From an uncultured Clostridia bacterium (GTDB lineage Bacteria > Bacillota > Clostridia > Christensenellales > Aristaeellaceae), in NCBI GenBank assembly GCA_947600345.1, contig CANQGC010000091.1:1-9770 (forward strand): a stretch of DNA of 9,770 nucleotides. Reading direction: 5' to 3'. Both the position numbers and the translations under genes were made by a program. This document shows, piece by piece, positions 1-5,803 of this stretch. Numbering within the stretch: position 1 is the stretch's first letter; each line of letters begins with the position of its first letter. A model generated the notes under the pieces. The model was not told the origin of the DNA. It did not search any database and was given only the letters and a program-made list of their open reading frames with translations.

Positions 1-623
1 TCAAGCTGCGCCAGCGCATCAACACGACGTTTATGTACGTCACCCATGACCAGACCGAGGCCATGACGCTGGGCGACCGCATCGTGATCATGAAGGATGG
101 CTTTGTGAACCAGATCGGTGCGCCGCAGGATCTGTTCAACAAGCCGGTGAACCTGTTTGTGGCGGGCTTCATCGGAATGCCGGTGATGAACTTCTTCCAG
201 GATTCCAAGCTGGTGCTCGAGAATGGCAAGTATGCCGCCATCATCAAGGGCGTGAAGTTCGTGCTCTCCGACTTCCAGCAGAAGGCGCTGGCTCAGAACG
301 GCCAGAAGCCCTGCGACATCGTGGCGGGCATCCGTCCGAACTACATCTCCGTCGGTGCGGGCGATCTGAGCGCGAAGATCGAAGTCAACGAAATGATGGG
401 CGCCGAGGTGCACCTGCACGCCGATTGCCAGGGCGACGAGGTCGTCATGGTCATCCAGACCGTCGATCTGCAGACCGACGTCTCCCAGGGCACCGAGGTC
501 AAGTTCAGCACGCGGCCGGAGCTGATTCAGCTGTTCGACAAGGCTTCCGGCAACAACCTGATCTGGTACGACGAGGCCTCCGCCAAGGCGAACGCCCCCG
601 TGAGCAAGACCTACAACTTCTAA
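1..623 (+). CDS. Sugar ABC transporter ATP-binding protein, UgpC/MsmK/MalK type (5'-truncated by window edge)
   Basis: This is the C-terminal part of the cytoplasmic ATPase that powers import of sugars or glycerol phosphate through a binding-protein-dependent ABC transporter. The frame is open from base 3, so the gene begins outside the window and the Walker A, signature and Walker B motifs are not visible. The visible part starts at the end of the nucleotide-binding domain: the switch-histidine motif YVTHDQTEAM (His codon 45-47), then DRIVIMKDG, then FVAGFIGMPVMNFF, which marks the hinge to the regulatory domain in this family. The TOBE-like C-terminal half follows, with the family motif GIRPNYI. 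Only about 207 codons remain, against the usual 360-380. The family is clear; the substrate cannot be read from this end alone. An intrinsic terminator follows directly, so this is the last gene of its operon. Confidence 0.93.
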   Translation, partial: KLRQRINTTFMYVTHDQTEAMTLGDRIVIMKDGFVNQIGAPQDLFNKPVNLFVAGFIGMPVMNFFQDSKLVLENGKYAAIIKGVKFVLSDFQQKALAQNGQKPCDIVAGIRPNYISVGAGDLSAKIEVNEMMGAEVHLHADCQGDEVVMVIQTVDLQTDVSQGTEVKFSTRPELIQLFDKASGNNLIWYDEASAKANAPVSKTYNF

Positions 624-637
624 TCCTCAATCCAAAG

Positions 638-676
638 AGAGCGCGGCCCGCGAGGGCTGCGCTCTCGCGCTTTTTT
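638..676 (+). terminator. Intrinsic terminator of the sugar ABC ATPase operon
   Basis: A 12-bp stem (638-649 with 654-665, one G-T wobble) closes a GCGA tetraloop, and six Ts follow at 671-676. It lies 14 nt after the ATPase stop codon. The T tract begins 5 nt beyond the stem, slightly further than ideal. Confidence 0.8.
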
Positions 677-729
677 GGAGGTTTTCGCGAGATTCGGCGA
701 AGTTCTACCGCCAGGCGACAGCGGAGGCA

Positions 730-758
730 TTGCGGCGCGGGGGAGAAGGCGCTATACT
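730..758 (+). promoter_or_regulatory. Candidate sigma-A promoter for the 851-1543 gene
   Basis: TTGCGG (730-735) and TATACT (753-758) are separated by 17 bp. The -10 box matches 5 of 6 consensus positions, the -35 box 3 of 6. It lies between the upstream terminator and the next gene and would give a leader of roughly 85 nt that begins close to a ten-G tract. Confidence 0.5.
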
Positions 759-764
759 GAAGGC

Positions 765-774
765 GGGGGGGGGG
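765..774 (+). repeat. Homopolymeric G10 tract in the leader
   Basis: Ten consecutive G residues lie just downstream of the predicted -10 box (753-758). Runs of this kind are prone to slipped-strand length change. Here the tract sits at or next to the predicted transcription start, not inside a coding frame, so any effect would be on transcription or leader structure. A sequencing or assembly length error is also possible. Confidence 0.6.
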
Positions 775-801
775 CGAAGGGGGAAGGATTTCAAGTTTGG
801 C

Positions 802-823
802 GGCCGCCCCGCGCGCCGCGGCC
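802..823 (+). other. GC-only leader hairpin
   Basis: GGCCGC (802-807) is perfectly complementary to GCGGCC (818-823) across a 10-nt loop. It sits between the G10 tract and the ribosome binding site of the next gene. No T tract follows, so it is not a terminator. It may be incidental in such GC-rich DNA. Confidence 0.35.
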
Positions 824-850
824 CGGGCGAGGATTGAAGGAGGGATTGCA

Positions 851-1543
851 ATGCTGCTGCTGTTGTTGCTGGTTGTGCCGCTGCTGATCTACCAGATTTC
901 CGTGGGCATCGACCGGGAGCGGGAGAACGCGTACAAGAGGGCGCAGGAGGCCCGGAAACAGGAGAAGGAGGAGCGGCTGTTTACCGAGGAGGAGTTGAAG
1001 GACGACCTGGATCCGAAACAGATTCCCATCAGCATGATGCTGGCGCAGATGGCGGCGCTGTTTCTGCGGGACAAGCAAGTCGCCTACGTGCAATACTACG
1101 TGTCGAACTTGATGACCATCGGCTTCTCCCATGAGGAGGCGAGCAAGCTGTTCCTGTTCGACTGCAGGGTGGTCCGGCGCTGGAACAAGCGGTACCTGAC
1201 GGAGCCCAACTTCACCCGGTGCTGGTTCTTCAATCTGCAGCAGAAGTTCTTCACGGCCTATCCCTCCACGAAGGAGGACATCCTCAAGGAGCGCTTCTTC
1301 ACCATCAGCGAGCTCTGCAAGCTGATCGACGAGGCCGAGTGGCACTTCTGGAACAGCCACGAGCGCGAGATGCCGCCGGAGATCTGGCAGGAGATCTGCG
1401 ACTGGCGGCTGAAGGGCCCCGGCGGCGAATTCGCGATTCGCTACTTCGAGATGGTCGCGAAGGAGACGGGCATTCCCGTGGAGCGCATCACCAAGTACGG
1501 CTCCAGCGAGGGGTCGTTCCTGAGCTTCTTCCGGTGGATGTGA
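851..1543 (+). CDS. Unrecognised membrane-anchored protein, 230 aa
   Basis: I do not recognise a family. The start is ATG 851 because AAGGAGGG (837-844) lies 6 nt upstream; a TTG in frame at 797 would add 18 residues ahead of the hydrophobic segment and has no such site. Residues 1-20 form one hydrophobic segment with a leucine run. A strongly charged stretch (about 21-55, containing RERENAYKRAQEARKQEKEER) follows and is probably a coiled coil. The positive charge just after the helix suggests the soluble domain faces the cytoplasm, with no cleaved signal peptide. The rest (about 56-230) is mainly helical and rich in Trp and Phe, with several Cys, and ends in SFLSFFRWM. It has its own promoter and terminator-like hairpin and so appears monocistronic. 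The coding call is supported by the ribosome site, good codon bias and overall length; the function is open. Confidence 0.8.
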   Translation: MLLLLLLVVPLLIYQISVGIDRERENAYKRAQEARKQEKEERLFTEEELKDDLDPKQIPISMMLAQMAALFLRDKQVAYVQYYVSNLMTIGFSHEEASKLFLFDCRVVRRWNKRYLTEPNFTRCWFFNLQQKFFTAYPSTKEDILKERFFTISELCKLIDEAEWHFWNSHEREMPPEIWQEICDWRLKGPGGEFAIRYFEMVAKETGIPVERITKYGSSEGSFLSFFRWM

Positions 1544-1586
1544 GCGGGCGGAGCGCTGCCGGCATCCGGGCACGGACAGTGCGATC

Positions 1587-1617
1587 GGGGCGGGGAAATC
1601 TCTCCGCCTCTGATTTT
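1587..1617 (+). terminator. Probable intrinsic terminator after the 230-aa protein gene
   Basis: A 9-bp stem (1587-1595 with 1602-1610, including two G-T wobbles) encloses a 6-nt loop and is followed by TGATTTT (1611-1617). It lies 43 nt after the stop codon and upstream of the next promoter, as expected for a transcript boundary. Confidence 0.55.
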
Positions 1618-1643
1618 AAATGCGCATGAGTCCCACACATTTA

Positions 1644-1661
1644 AATCAATCGGCGTTGATT
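1644..1661. promoter_or_regulatory. Inverted repeat overlapping the -35 box (candidate operator)
   Basis: AATCAA (1644-1649) and TTGATT (1656-1661) are perfect inverted arms around a 6-bp centre, and the right arm is the -35 hexamer itself. A second inverted pair, TTAAATG (1616-1622) and CATTTAA (1638-1644), lies just upstream. The geometry fits a repressor site for a dimeric regulator; no regulator gene is present in the window. Confidence 0.4.
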
Positions 1662-1684
1662 CTTTACCTCCGAACCGTTAGACT
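1656..1684 (+). promoter_or_regulatory. Sigma-A promoter of the BMP-fusion/MATE/phosphoesterase operon
   Basis: TTGATT (1656-1661) and TAGACT (1679-1684) are 17 bp apart, each matching 4 of 6 consensus positions. Transcription would start near 1691, giving a leader of about 60 nt. Confidence 0.6.
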
Positions 1685-1744
1685 ATGAAACCAACGAGGG
1701 ACCGCGAAAACCGCGCGCCTCGCCACAAATATCGAAAGGAAACC

Positions 1745-1759
1745 ATGTCTCATGCCTGA
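1745..1759 (+). other. Four-codon mini-ORF overlapping the start of the next gene
   Basis: ATG 1745 encodes Met-Ser-His-Ala and stops with TGA at 1757-1759, just past the ATG 1752 of the long gene and in a different frame. The purine-rich site AAAGGA (1735-1740) is only 4 nt from ATG 1745 but 11 nt from ATG 1752, so both starts are imperfectly spaced. Either the mini-ORF is accidental or ribosomes stopping there restart at 1752. Confidence 0.3.
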
Positions 1760-3692
1760 GCTGTATTACAAGGACGCGCTGAAGCTGGGTCAGAAGGAAT
1801 ACAGGAACTGCCTGGCCAAGGGAATCAACCCCTATCTGGAGGTGCTCGACGAGCGCCTCGCGCCGGAGAAGTCGATGCACGGCGTGGACCTGGGCGTCAT
1901 TCAGGTTCCCGCCGAGTTCATCGTGGGCACGTGCCACGCCAGCCGCACCAACAGCTTCGCCCGCAACTTTATGCCCCTGATGCCCGAGGAGAGCGAATTC
2001 GCCTACAAGTGGCAGAACCTGTGCGTCTCCCACCTGGAGGAGGGCATTCGCGAGCCCATCAAGGTCTACGAATACATGAACCGCTACTACGTGGAGGAGG
2101 GCAACAAGCGCGTGAGCGTGCTGAAGTTCTTCAGCGCGGTGGCGATCCCCGCCCAGGTGCTGCGCGTGCTGCCCGAGCGCGACGGCTCCCGGGAGGTCGA
2201 GATCTACTACGAGTTCGTGAGCTTCTACAAGCGGAGCAAGGTCAACTACGTGGAGTTCACCAAGACCGGCAGCTACGCCCAGCTGCAGAAGCTGCTGGGC
2301 AAGGAGCCGGACGAGGAGTGGACCGACGACGACCGCATCGGCTTCGCCACCGCGTACCACTACTTCCGCCAGGCCTATGAAAAGAGCGGCGGGCGGCGGC
2401 TGAGCTCCACCGTGGGCGACGCACTGCTGGCGTTTTTGAAGGTCTACGGCTACGGCGCGCTGCGTGGCAAGACGGCGGCGGAGATTCGCGGCCAAGTCTC
2501 CGGCATGTGGGAGGAGTTCGAGCTCCAGCAGGAGGAGGCCCCCATCGACGTCAAGCTCCAGCCCGAGGAAGAGAAGAAGGAGAACCTGCTTTCCAAGGTG
2601 TTCTCCGCGCCGGAGCCGAAGTTGCGCAAGGTCGCCTTCATCCACGACAAGAACCCGGAGATCTCCGGCTGGACTCGCGCCCACGAGGGCGGCAGGAAGT
2701 ACGTGCAGCAGGTCTTCGGCGACAAGCTGACCACCATCCCGTACTTCGACGCCATGGATGGCGATCCGTACCAGGTGATCGAGCAGGCCATCGCCGAGGG
2801 CTGCTCGGTGATCTTCACCACCTCGCCGCGGCTGCTTCCGGCCAGCCTGCGCGCGGCGGTGGAGCACCCGGAGGCGATGATACTCAACTGCTCGCTGAAC
2901 AAGAGCCACCGCTACATCCGCTCCTACTACGCCCGGATGTACGAGGCGAAGTTCGTCATCGGCGCGGTGGCGGGCGCGCTGGCGATGAGCGACAACGTGG
3001 GCTACCTGTGCGACTACCCCATCTTCGGCCAGATCGCGGGCATCAACGCCTTCGCGCTGGGCGCGCAGATGGTCAACCCCCGCGCCCGGGTCTGCCTGGA
3101 GTGGACCTCGGTGGGCGGCGTGGACGCGGCGCTCGCGCGGCTGACGGAGCGCGGCGTGCGCATCATCTCCTGCCCGGACATCACCAGCCGCGGCCAGGAG
3201 GAGCGCGGCGCGTTCGGCCTGTCCATGTTCACCGGCGAGGGCCGGGTGAACCTGGTGCGGCCCATCTGGCAGTGGGGCACCTACTACGAGGCGATGCTCA
3301 AGCGCATCCGGGACAAGTCCTTCCGCTCGGAGTACGACCAGAGCAGCAAGGCGCTCAACTACTACTGGGGCATGGCCTCGGGCGTGGTCAGCGTGGAGTG
3401 CTCGGACCGCATCCCCTCGGCCACAAAGCGGCTGGCGGAGCTATTGCAGCGCGGCGTATGCGCCGGAGCCTGCGAGCCGTTCCGGGGCCCGATCTACGCC
3501 CAGGGCGGGCGGCTGATCGGCGGCGACGGCCAGCAGCTCACCGCGGAGCAAATCATCTCCATGGACTGGCTGGCGGACAACATCGACGGCGAGTTGCCCC
3601 GCTACTGGCAGCTCAACGAGACCGGCAAGGCCACCGTGGACATGGTGGGCGTGGAGCCGTCGACGAAGGAAAAGCAGGTGGAGGCCAAGTGA
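1752..3692 (+). CDS. ParB-like/BMP (PnrA-type) ligand-binding fusion protein, cytoplasmic
   Basis: This is a 646-aa protein related to the BMP family, whose classical members are lipid-anchored nucleoside-binding proteins of ABC importers. It has no signal peptide or lipobox: residues 1-20 are polar and charged, so it should stay in the cytoplasm. The N-terminal part (about 1-140) carries VGTCHASRTNSFARNFMPLM (58-77) and then YVEEGNKRVSVLKFF (113-127), a pattern like the ParB/sulfiredoxin-type EGNKR-helix motif. A helical linker (about 150-280) ends in an acidic, lysine-rich stretch. The ligand-binding domain (about 288-600) starts at KVAFIHDKNPE and includes IFTTSPRLLPASL and GYLCDYPIFGQIAGINAFALG, both matching BMP/PnrA landmarks. 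ATG 1752 is the only ATG between the in-frame stop at 1686-1688 and the conserved region. It is the first gene of an operon, 19 nt ahead of a MATE exporter. An intracellular sensor of nucleosides or related ligands is inference; ordinary uptake is unlikely without export. Confidence 0.85.
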   Translation: MPELYYKDALKLGQKEYRNCLAKGINPYLEVLDERLAPEKSMHGVDLGVIQVPAEFIVGTCHASRTNSFARNFMPLMPEESEFAYKWQNLCVSHLEEGIREPIKVYEYMNRYYVEEGNKRVSVLKFFSAVAIPAQVLRVLPERDGSREVEIYYEFVSFYKRSKVNYVEFTKTGSYAQLQKLLGKEPDEEWTDDDRIGFATAYHYFRQAYEKSGGRRLSSTVGDALLAFLKVYGYGALRGKTAAEIRGQVSGMWEEFELQQEEAPIDVKLQPEEEKKENLLSKVFSAPEPKLRKVAFIHDKNPEISGWTRAHEGGRKYVQQVFGDKLTTIPYFDAMDGDPYQVIEQAIAEGCSVIFTTSPRLLPASLRAAVEHPEAMILNCSLNKSHRYIRSYYARMYEAKFVIGAVAGALAMSDNVGYLCDYPIFGQIAGINAFALGAQMVNPRARVCLEWTSVGGVDAALARLTERGVRIISCPDITSRGQEERGAFGLSMFTGEGRVNLVRPIWQWGTYYEAMLKRIRDKSFRSEYDQSSKALNYYWGMASGVVSVECSDRIPSATKRLAELLQRGVCAGACEPFRGPIYAQGGRLIGGDGQQLTAEQIISMDWLADNIDGELPRYWQLNETGKATVDMVGVEPSTKEKQVEAK

Positions 3693-3711
3693 CCGCCCGG
3701 GGAAGCTACAG

Positions 3712-5067
3712 ATGAGCGGCAGGGATCCGTTTTACGCCAAGCTTTCGCGGATCGCGGCACCCATCGCGCTGCAGAGCCTGATGCTGGCCTCCGTCGCGGC
3801 GGGGGACGCGCTGATGCTCGGGCGGGTGGCCCAGGAGGAGATGACGGCGGTCTCCCTCGCCACGCAGATTCAGTTCGTGCAGAACATGTTCCTGATGGCG
3901 ATCACGGCCGCGGGGTCGATCCTCGGCGCGCAGTACTGGGGCAAGGGCGACCGGCGGACGATGCGGCGGCTGTTCGATATCATGCTGCGCGCCGCCGGCG
4001 CGGTATCCCTGGCATTCTTCGCGGCCTGCGAGTTCGCTCCGGGCGCGCTGATGCGGCTGTTTACGCCCGATGCGGAGCTGATCTCCATCGGCAGCGCCTA
4101 TCTGCGCATCGCGGGTTGGTCGTACCTGCTGACCGGAATTTCCCAGTGCTACCTGGCGATGATGAAGGTCACCGAGCACGTGAATCCCAGCGCGTGGATC
4201 AGCTCCTGCGCCGTGGTGATGAATATCGCGCTCAACGCCGTGTTCATCTTCGGCCTGCTCGGCGCGCCCGCGATGCGGGCCCGGGGCGCGGCGCTGGCCA
4301 CGACCCTCTCCCGCGTGGCGGAGCTCGCGTTGTGCGTCGCGCTCTCCCGCGGCAAGCGCTACATCCGCCCCGACTGGCGCGGCCTGTTCAGCGGCAGCGG
4401 GCAGCTCTTTCGGGACTTCGCCGCGCAGTGCCTGCCGCTGCTGGGCGGCTCGGCGCTCTGGGGCGTGGGCTTCACCTCCTACACGGCCATATTGGGCCAC
4501 ATGGGCGTGGACGCGGCCGCGGCCAACTCCGTGGCGGCCGTGGTGCGCGACCTGGTCTGCTGCGCCTGCAACGGCATCGGCAGCGCCGCGGGCATCATGG
4601 TGGGCAACGAGCTGGGGGCCGGGGAGCTGGAGCGGGGCAGGGCCTACGGGATTCGGCTGAAGAACCTGTCCTACGCGGTGGGCGTCGCGTGCACCGCGCT
4701 GGTGCTCTGCGTCACGCCGCTGGTCGTGCGGCTGGTGATCCTGACGGAGACCGCTCACGGCTATCTGACCGGCATGATGTGCATCATGGCCGTGTACATG
4801 ATCGGCCGCAGCGTGAACACCGTCACCATCAACGGCGTGCTGGATGGCGGCGGGGATACGCTGTTCGACATGTACAGCCTGGCCGTGTGCATGTGGGGCA
4901 TTGCGATACCGCTGGCGGCGCTGGGGGCCTTCGCATTTCACTGGCCCGTGCTGCTGGTGTACGCCTGTACCTGCCTGGACGAGGTGGGGAAGATTCCCTG
5001 GGTGATGATACGCTTCCGAAAATACAAGTGGGTGCGCGATCTCACTCGGGATCGTGTGGAGGATTGA
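3712..5067 (+). CDS. MATE family multidrug/metabolite efflux transporter
   Basis: This 451-aa integral membrane protein belongs to the MATE exporters, which move organic cations or metabolites out of the cell in exchange for Na+ or H+. The length is typical of the family (about 440-460), and hydrophobic segments run the whole length, consistent with 12 helices in two six-helix halves. The first half opens with KLSRIAAPIALQSLM and contains GSILGAQYWGKGD, the cytoplasmic loop motif of MATE proteins. The second half repeats the pattern at AAGIMVGNELGAGELERGR. ATG 3712 follows the BMP-fusion stop by 19 nt with GGGGAAG (3699-3705) as a modest ribosome site. Its stop overlaps the spacing region of the next gene. 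The family is secure; the substrate is not visible. Confidence 0.92.
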   Translation: MSGRDPFYAKLSRIAAPIALQSLMLASVAAGDALMLGRVAQEEMTAVSLATQIQFVQNMFLMAITAAGSILGAQYWGKGDRRTMRRLFDIMLRAAGAVSLAFFAACEFAPGALMRLFTPDAELISIGSAYLRIAGWSYLLTGISQCYLAMMKVTEHVNPSAWISSCAVVMNIALNAVFIFGLLGAPAMRARGAALATTLSRVAELALCVALSRGKRYIRPDWRGLFSGSGQLFRDFAAQCLPLLGGSALWGVGFTSYTAILGHMGVDAAAANSVAAVVRDLVCCACNGIGSAAGIMVGNELGAGELERGRAYGIRLKNLSYAVGVACTALVLCVTPLVVRLVILTETAHGYLTGMMCIMAVYMIGRSVNTVTINGVLDGGGDTLFDMYSLAVCMWGIAIPLAALGAFAFHWPVLLVYACTCLDEVGKIPWVMIRFRKYKWVRDLTRDRVED

Positions 5068-5070
5068 GCG

Positions 5071-5664
5071 ATGCGCATTCTGGCCGTCGCCGATGTCGAG
5101 GCGAAGTTTTACTACGACTACTACACGCCGGGCAAGCTCGAGGAGTTTGACCTGATACTGGCCTGCGGCGATCTGCACCGGGAGTACCTGGAATTCCTGG
5201 TGACGATGGCCCACTGCCCGGTGTTCTACGTGCGGGGCAACCACGACGACGGCTTCATCCAGCACCCGCCCGAGGGCTGCGTCTGCGTGGACGGCAGGCT
5301 GGTCAAGTACCGGGGCCTGCGCATACTGGGCCTGGGCGGCTCCTACCGCTACCGCCGGGACGGCGACAACATGTACACCGAGCGCCAGATGCGCCGCCGC
5401 CTGTGGCGCCTGCGCTGGCGCATACGGCTCAACGGCGGCTTCGACGTGCTGCTGACCCACGCCCCGGCGCGGGGAATCAACGACTTCGACACCCTCTCCC
5501 ACCGGGGCTTCGAGTGCTTCACGAAGCTTCTGGACAAGTATAAACCCCGCATCTTCGTCCACGGCCACATCCACAAGAACTACGGCGCGAGCATCCCCCA
5601 GAAAACCCAGCGCGGCGAGACGCTGATCGTCAACGCCTGCGAGTACTGCAAGGTGGAGATCTAG
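5071..5664 (+). CDS. Calcineurin-like metallophosphoesterase (YfcE/MJ0936-like)
   Basis: This 197-aa cytoplasmic protein has the two-metal phosphoesterase fold that hydrolyses phosphomono- or diesters. The metal-site motifs appear in order: D8-x-E10 (Glu instead of the usual His), G33-D34, G56-N57-H58-D59, H130 in LLTHAP, and G165-H166-x-H168. The length is that of compact YfcE-like enzymes. A basic, Arg-rich stretch (about 95-118) is inserted between the GNHD block and the last two histidine motifs. ATG 5071 is 3 nt past the MATE stop, and its ribosome site TGGAGGA (5057-5063) lies inside the end of the MATE gene, so the two are translationally close. The fold and metal chemistry are confident; the natural substrate is unknown. 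The neighbouring BMP-type domain makes a nucleotide substrate thinkable but unproven. Confidence 0.88.
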   Translation: MRILAVADVEAKFYYDYYTPGKLEEFDLILACGDLHREYLEFLVTMAHCPVFYVRGNHDDGFIQHPPEGCVCVDGRLVKYRGLRILGLGGSYRYRRDGDNMYTERQMRRRLWRLRWRIRLNGGFDVLLTHAPARGINDFDTLSHRGFECFTKLLDKYKPRIFVHGHIHKNYGASIPQKTQRGETLIVNACEYCKVEI

Positions 5665-5679
5665 CTGAAACGGCGGCCG

Positions 5680-5704
5680 GGCGCCGCCGCATCGGAGCGG
5701 CGCC
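5680..5704 (+). other. GC-rich hairpin after the phosphoesterase gene
   Basis: GGCGCCGC (5680-5687) pairs perfectly with GCGGCGCC (5697-5704) around a 9-nt loop, 15 nt after the stop codon. No T tract follows, so on its own it is not a terminator; it could protect the mRNA 3' end or slow RNA polymerase ahead of the next hairpin. Confidence 0.4.
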
Positions 5705-5733
5705 ATTCCCGCCTGCGAATTTCGCGACAAACG

Positions 5734-5772
5734 AAGACTTCCGGCCCCGTCAGTTCGAGGGCCGGAAGTCTT
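5734..5772. terminator. Bidirectional intrinsic terminator between convergent genes
   Basis: A perfect 14-bp stem (5734-5747 with 5759-5772) encloses an 11-nt loop. On the plus strand the end is AGTCTTTGCTTG, and on the minus strand the end is AGTCTTCGTTTG: short interrupted T runs on both sides. It lies between the stop of the plus-strand operon (5664) and the stop of the minus-strand gene (5804) and so probably serves both. Confidence 0.75.
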
Positions 5773-5803
5773 TGCTTGTCGGAAGGGGAGGTTCGAAGTT
5801 CGC

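Noticed and set aside
852..875. CTG/TTG triplet run as a repeat element
   Set aside because: It encodes the leucine-rich core of the membrane anchor in the right frame; codon use explains it.
1683..2909. 408-codon open frame on the minus strand
   Set aside because: Antisense to the BMP-fusion gene; the translation is rich in Leu, Val, His and Ala without domain motifs. A GC artefact.
2507..3715. 402-codon plus-strand frame inside the BMP-fusion gene
   Set aside because: A shifted frame of the real gene; the translation is Arg/Gly/Ala/His-rich with no motifs.
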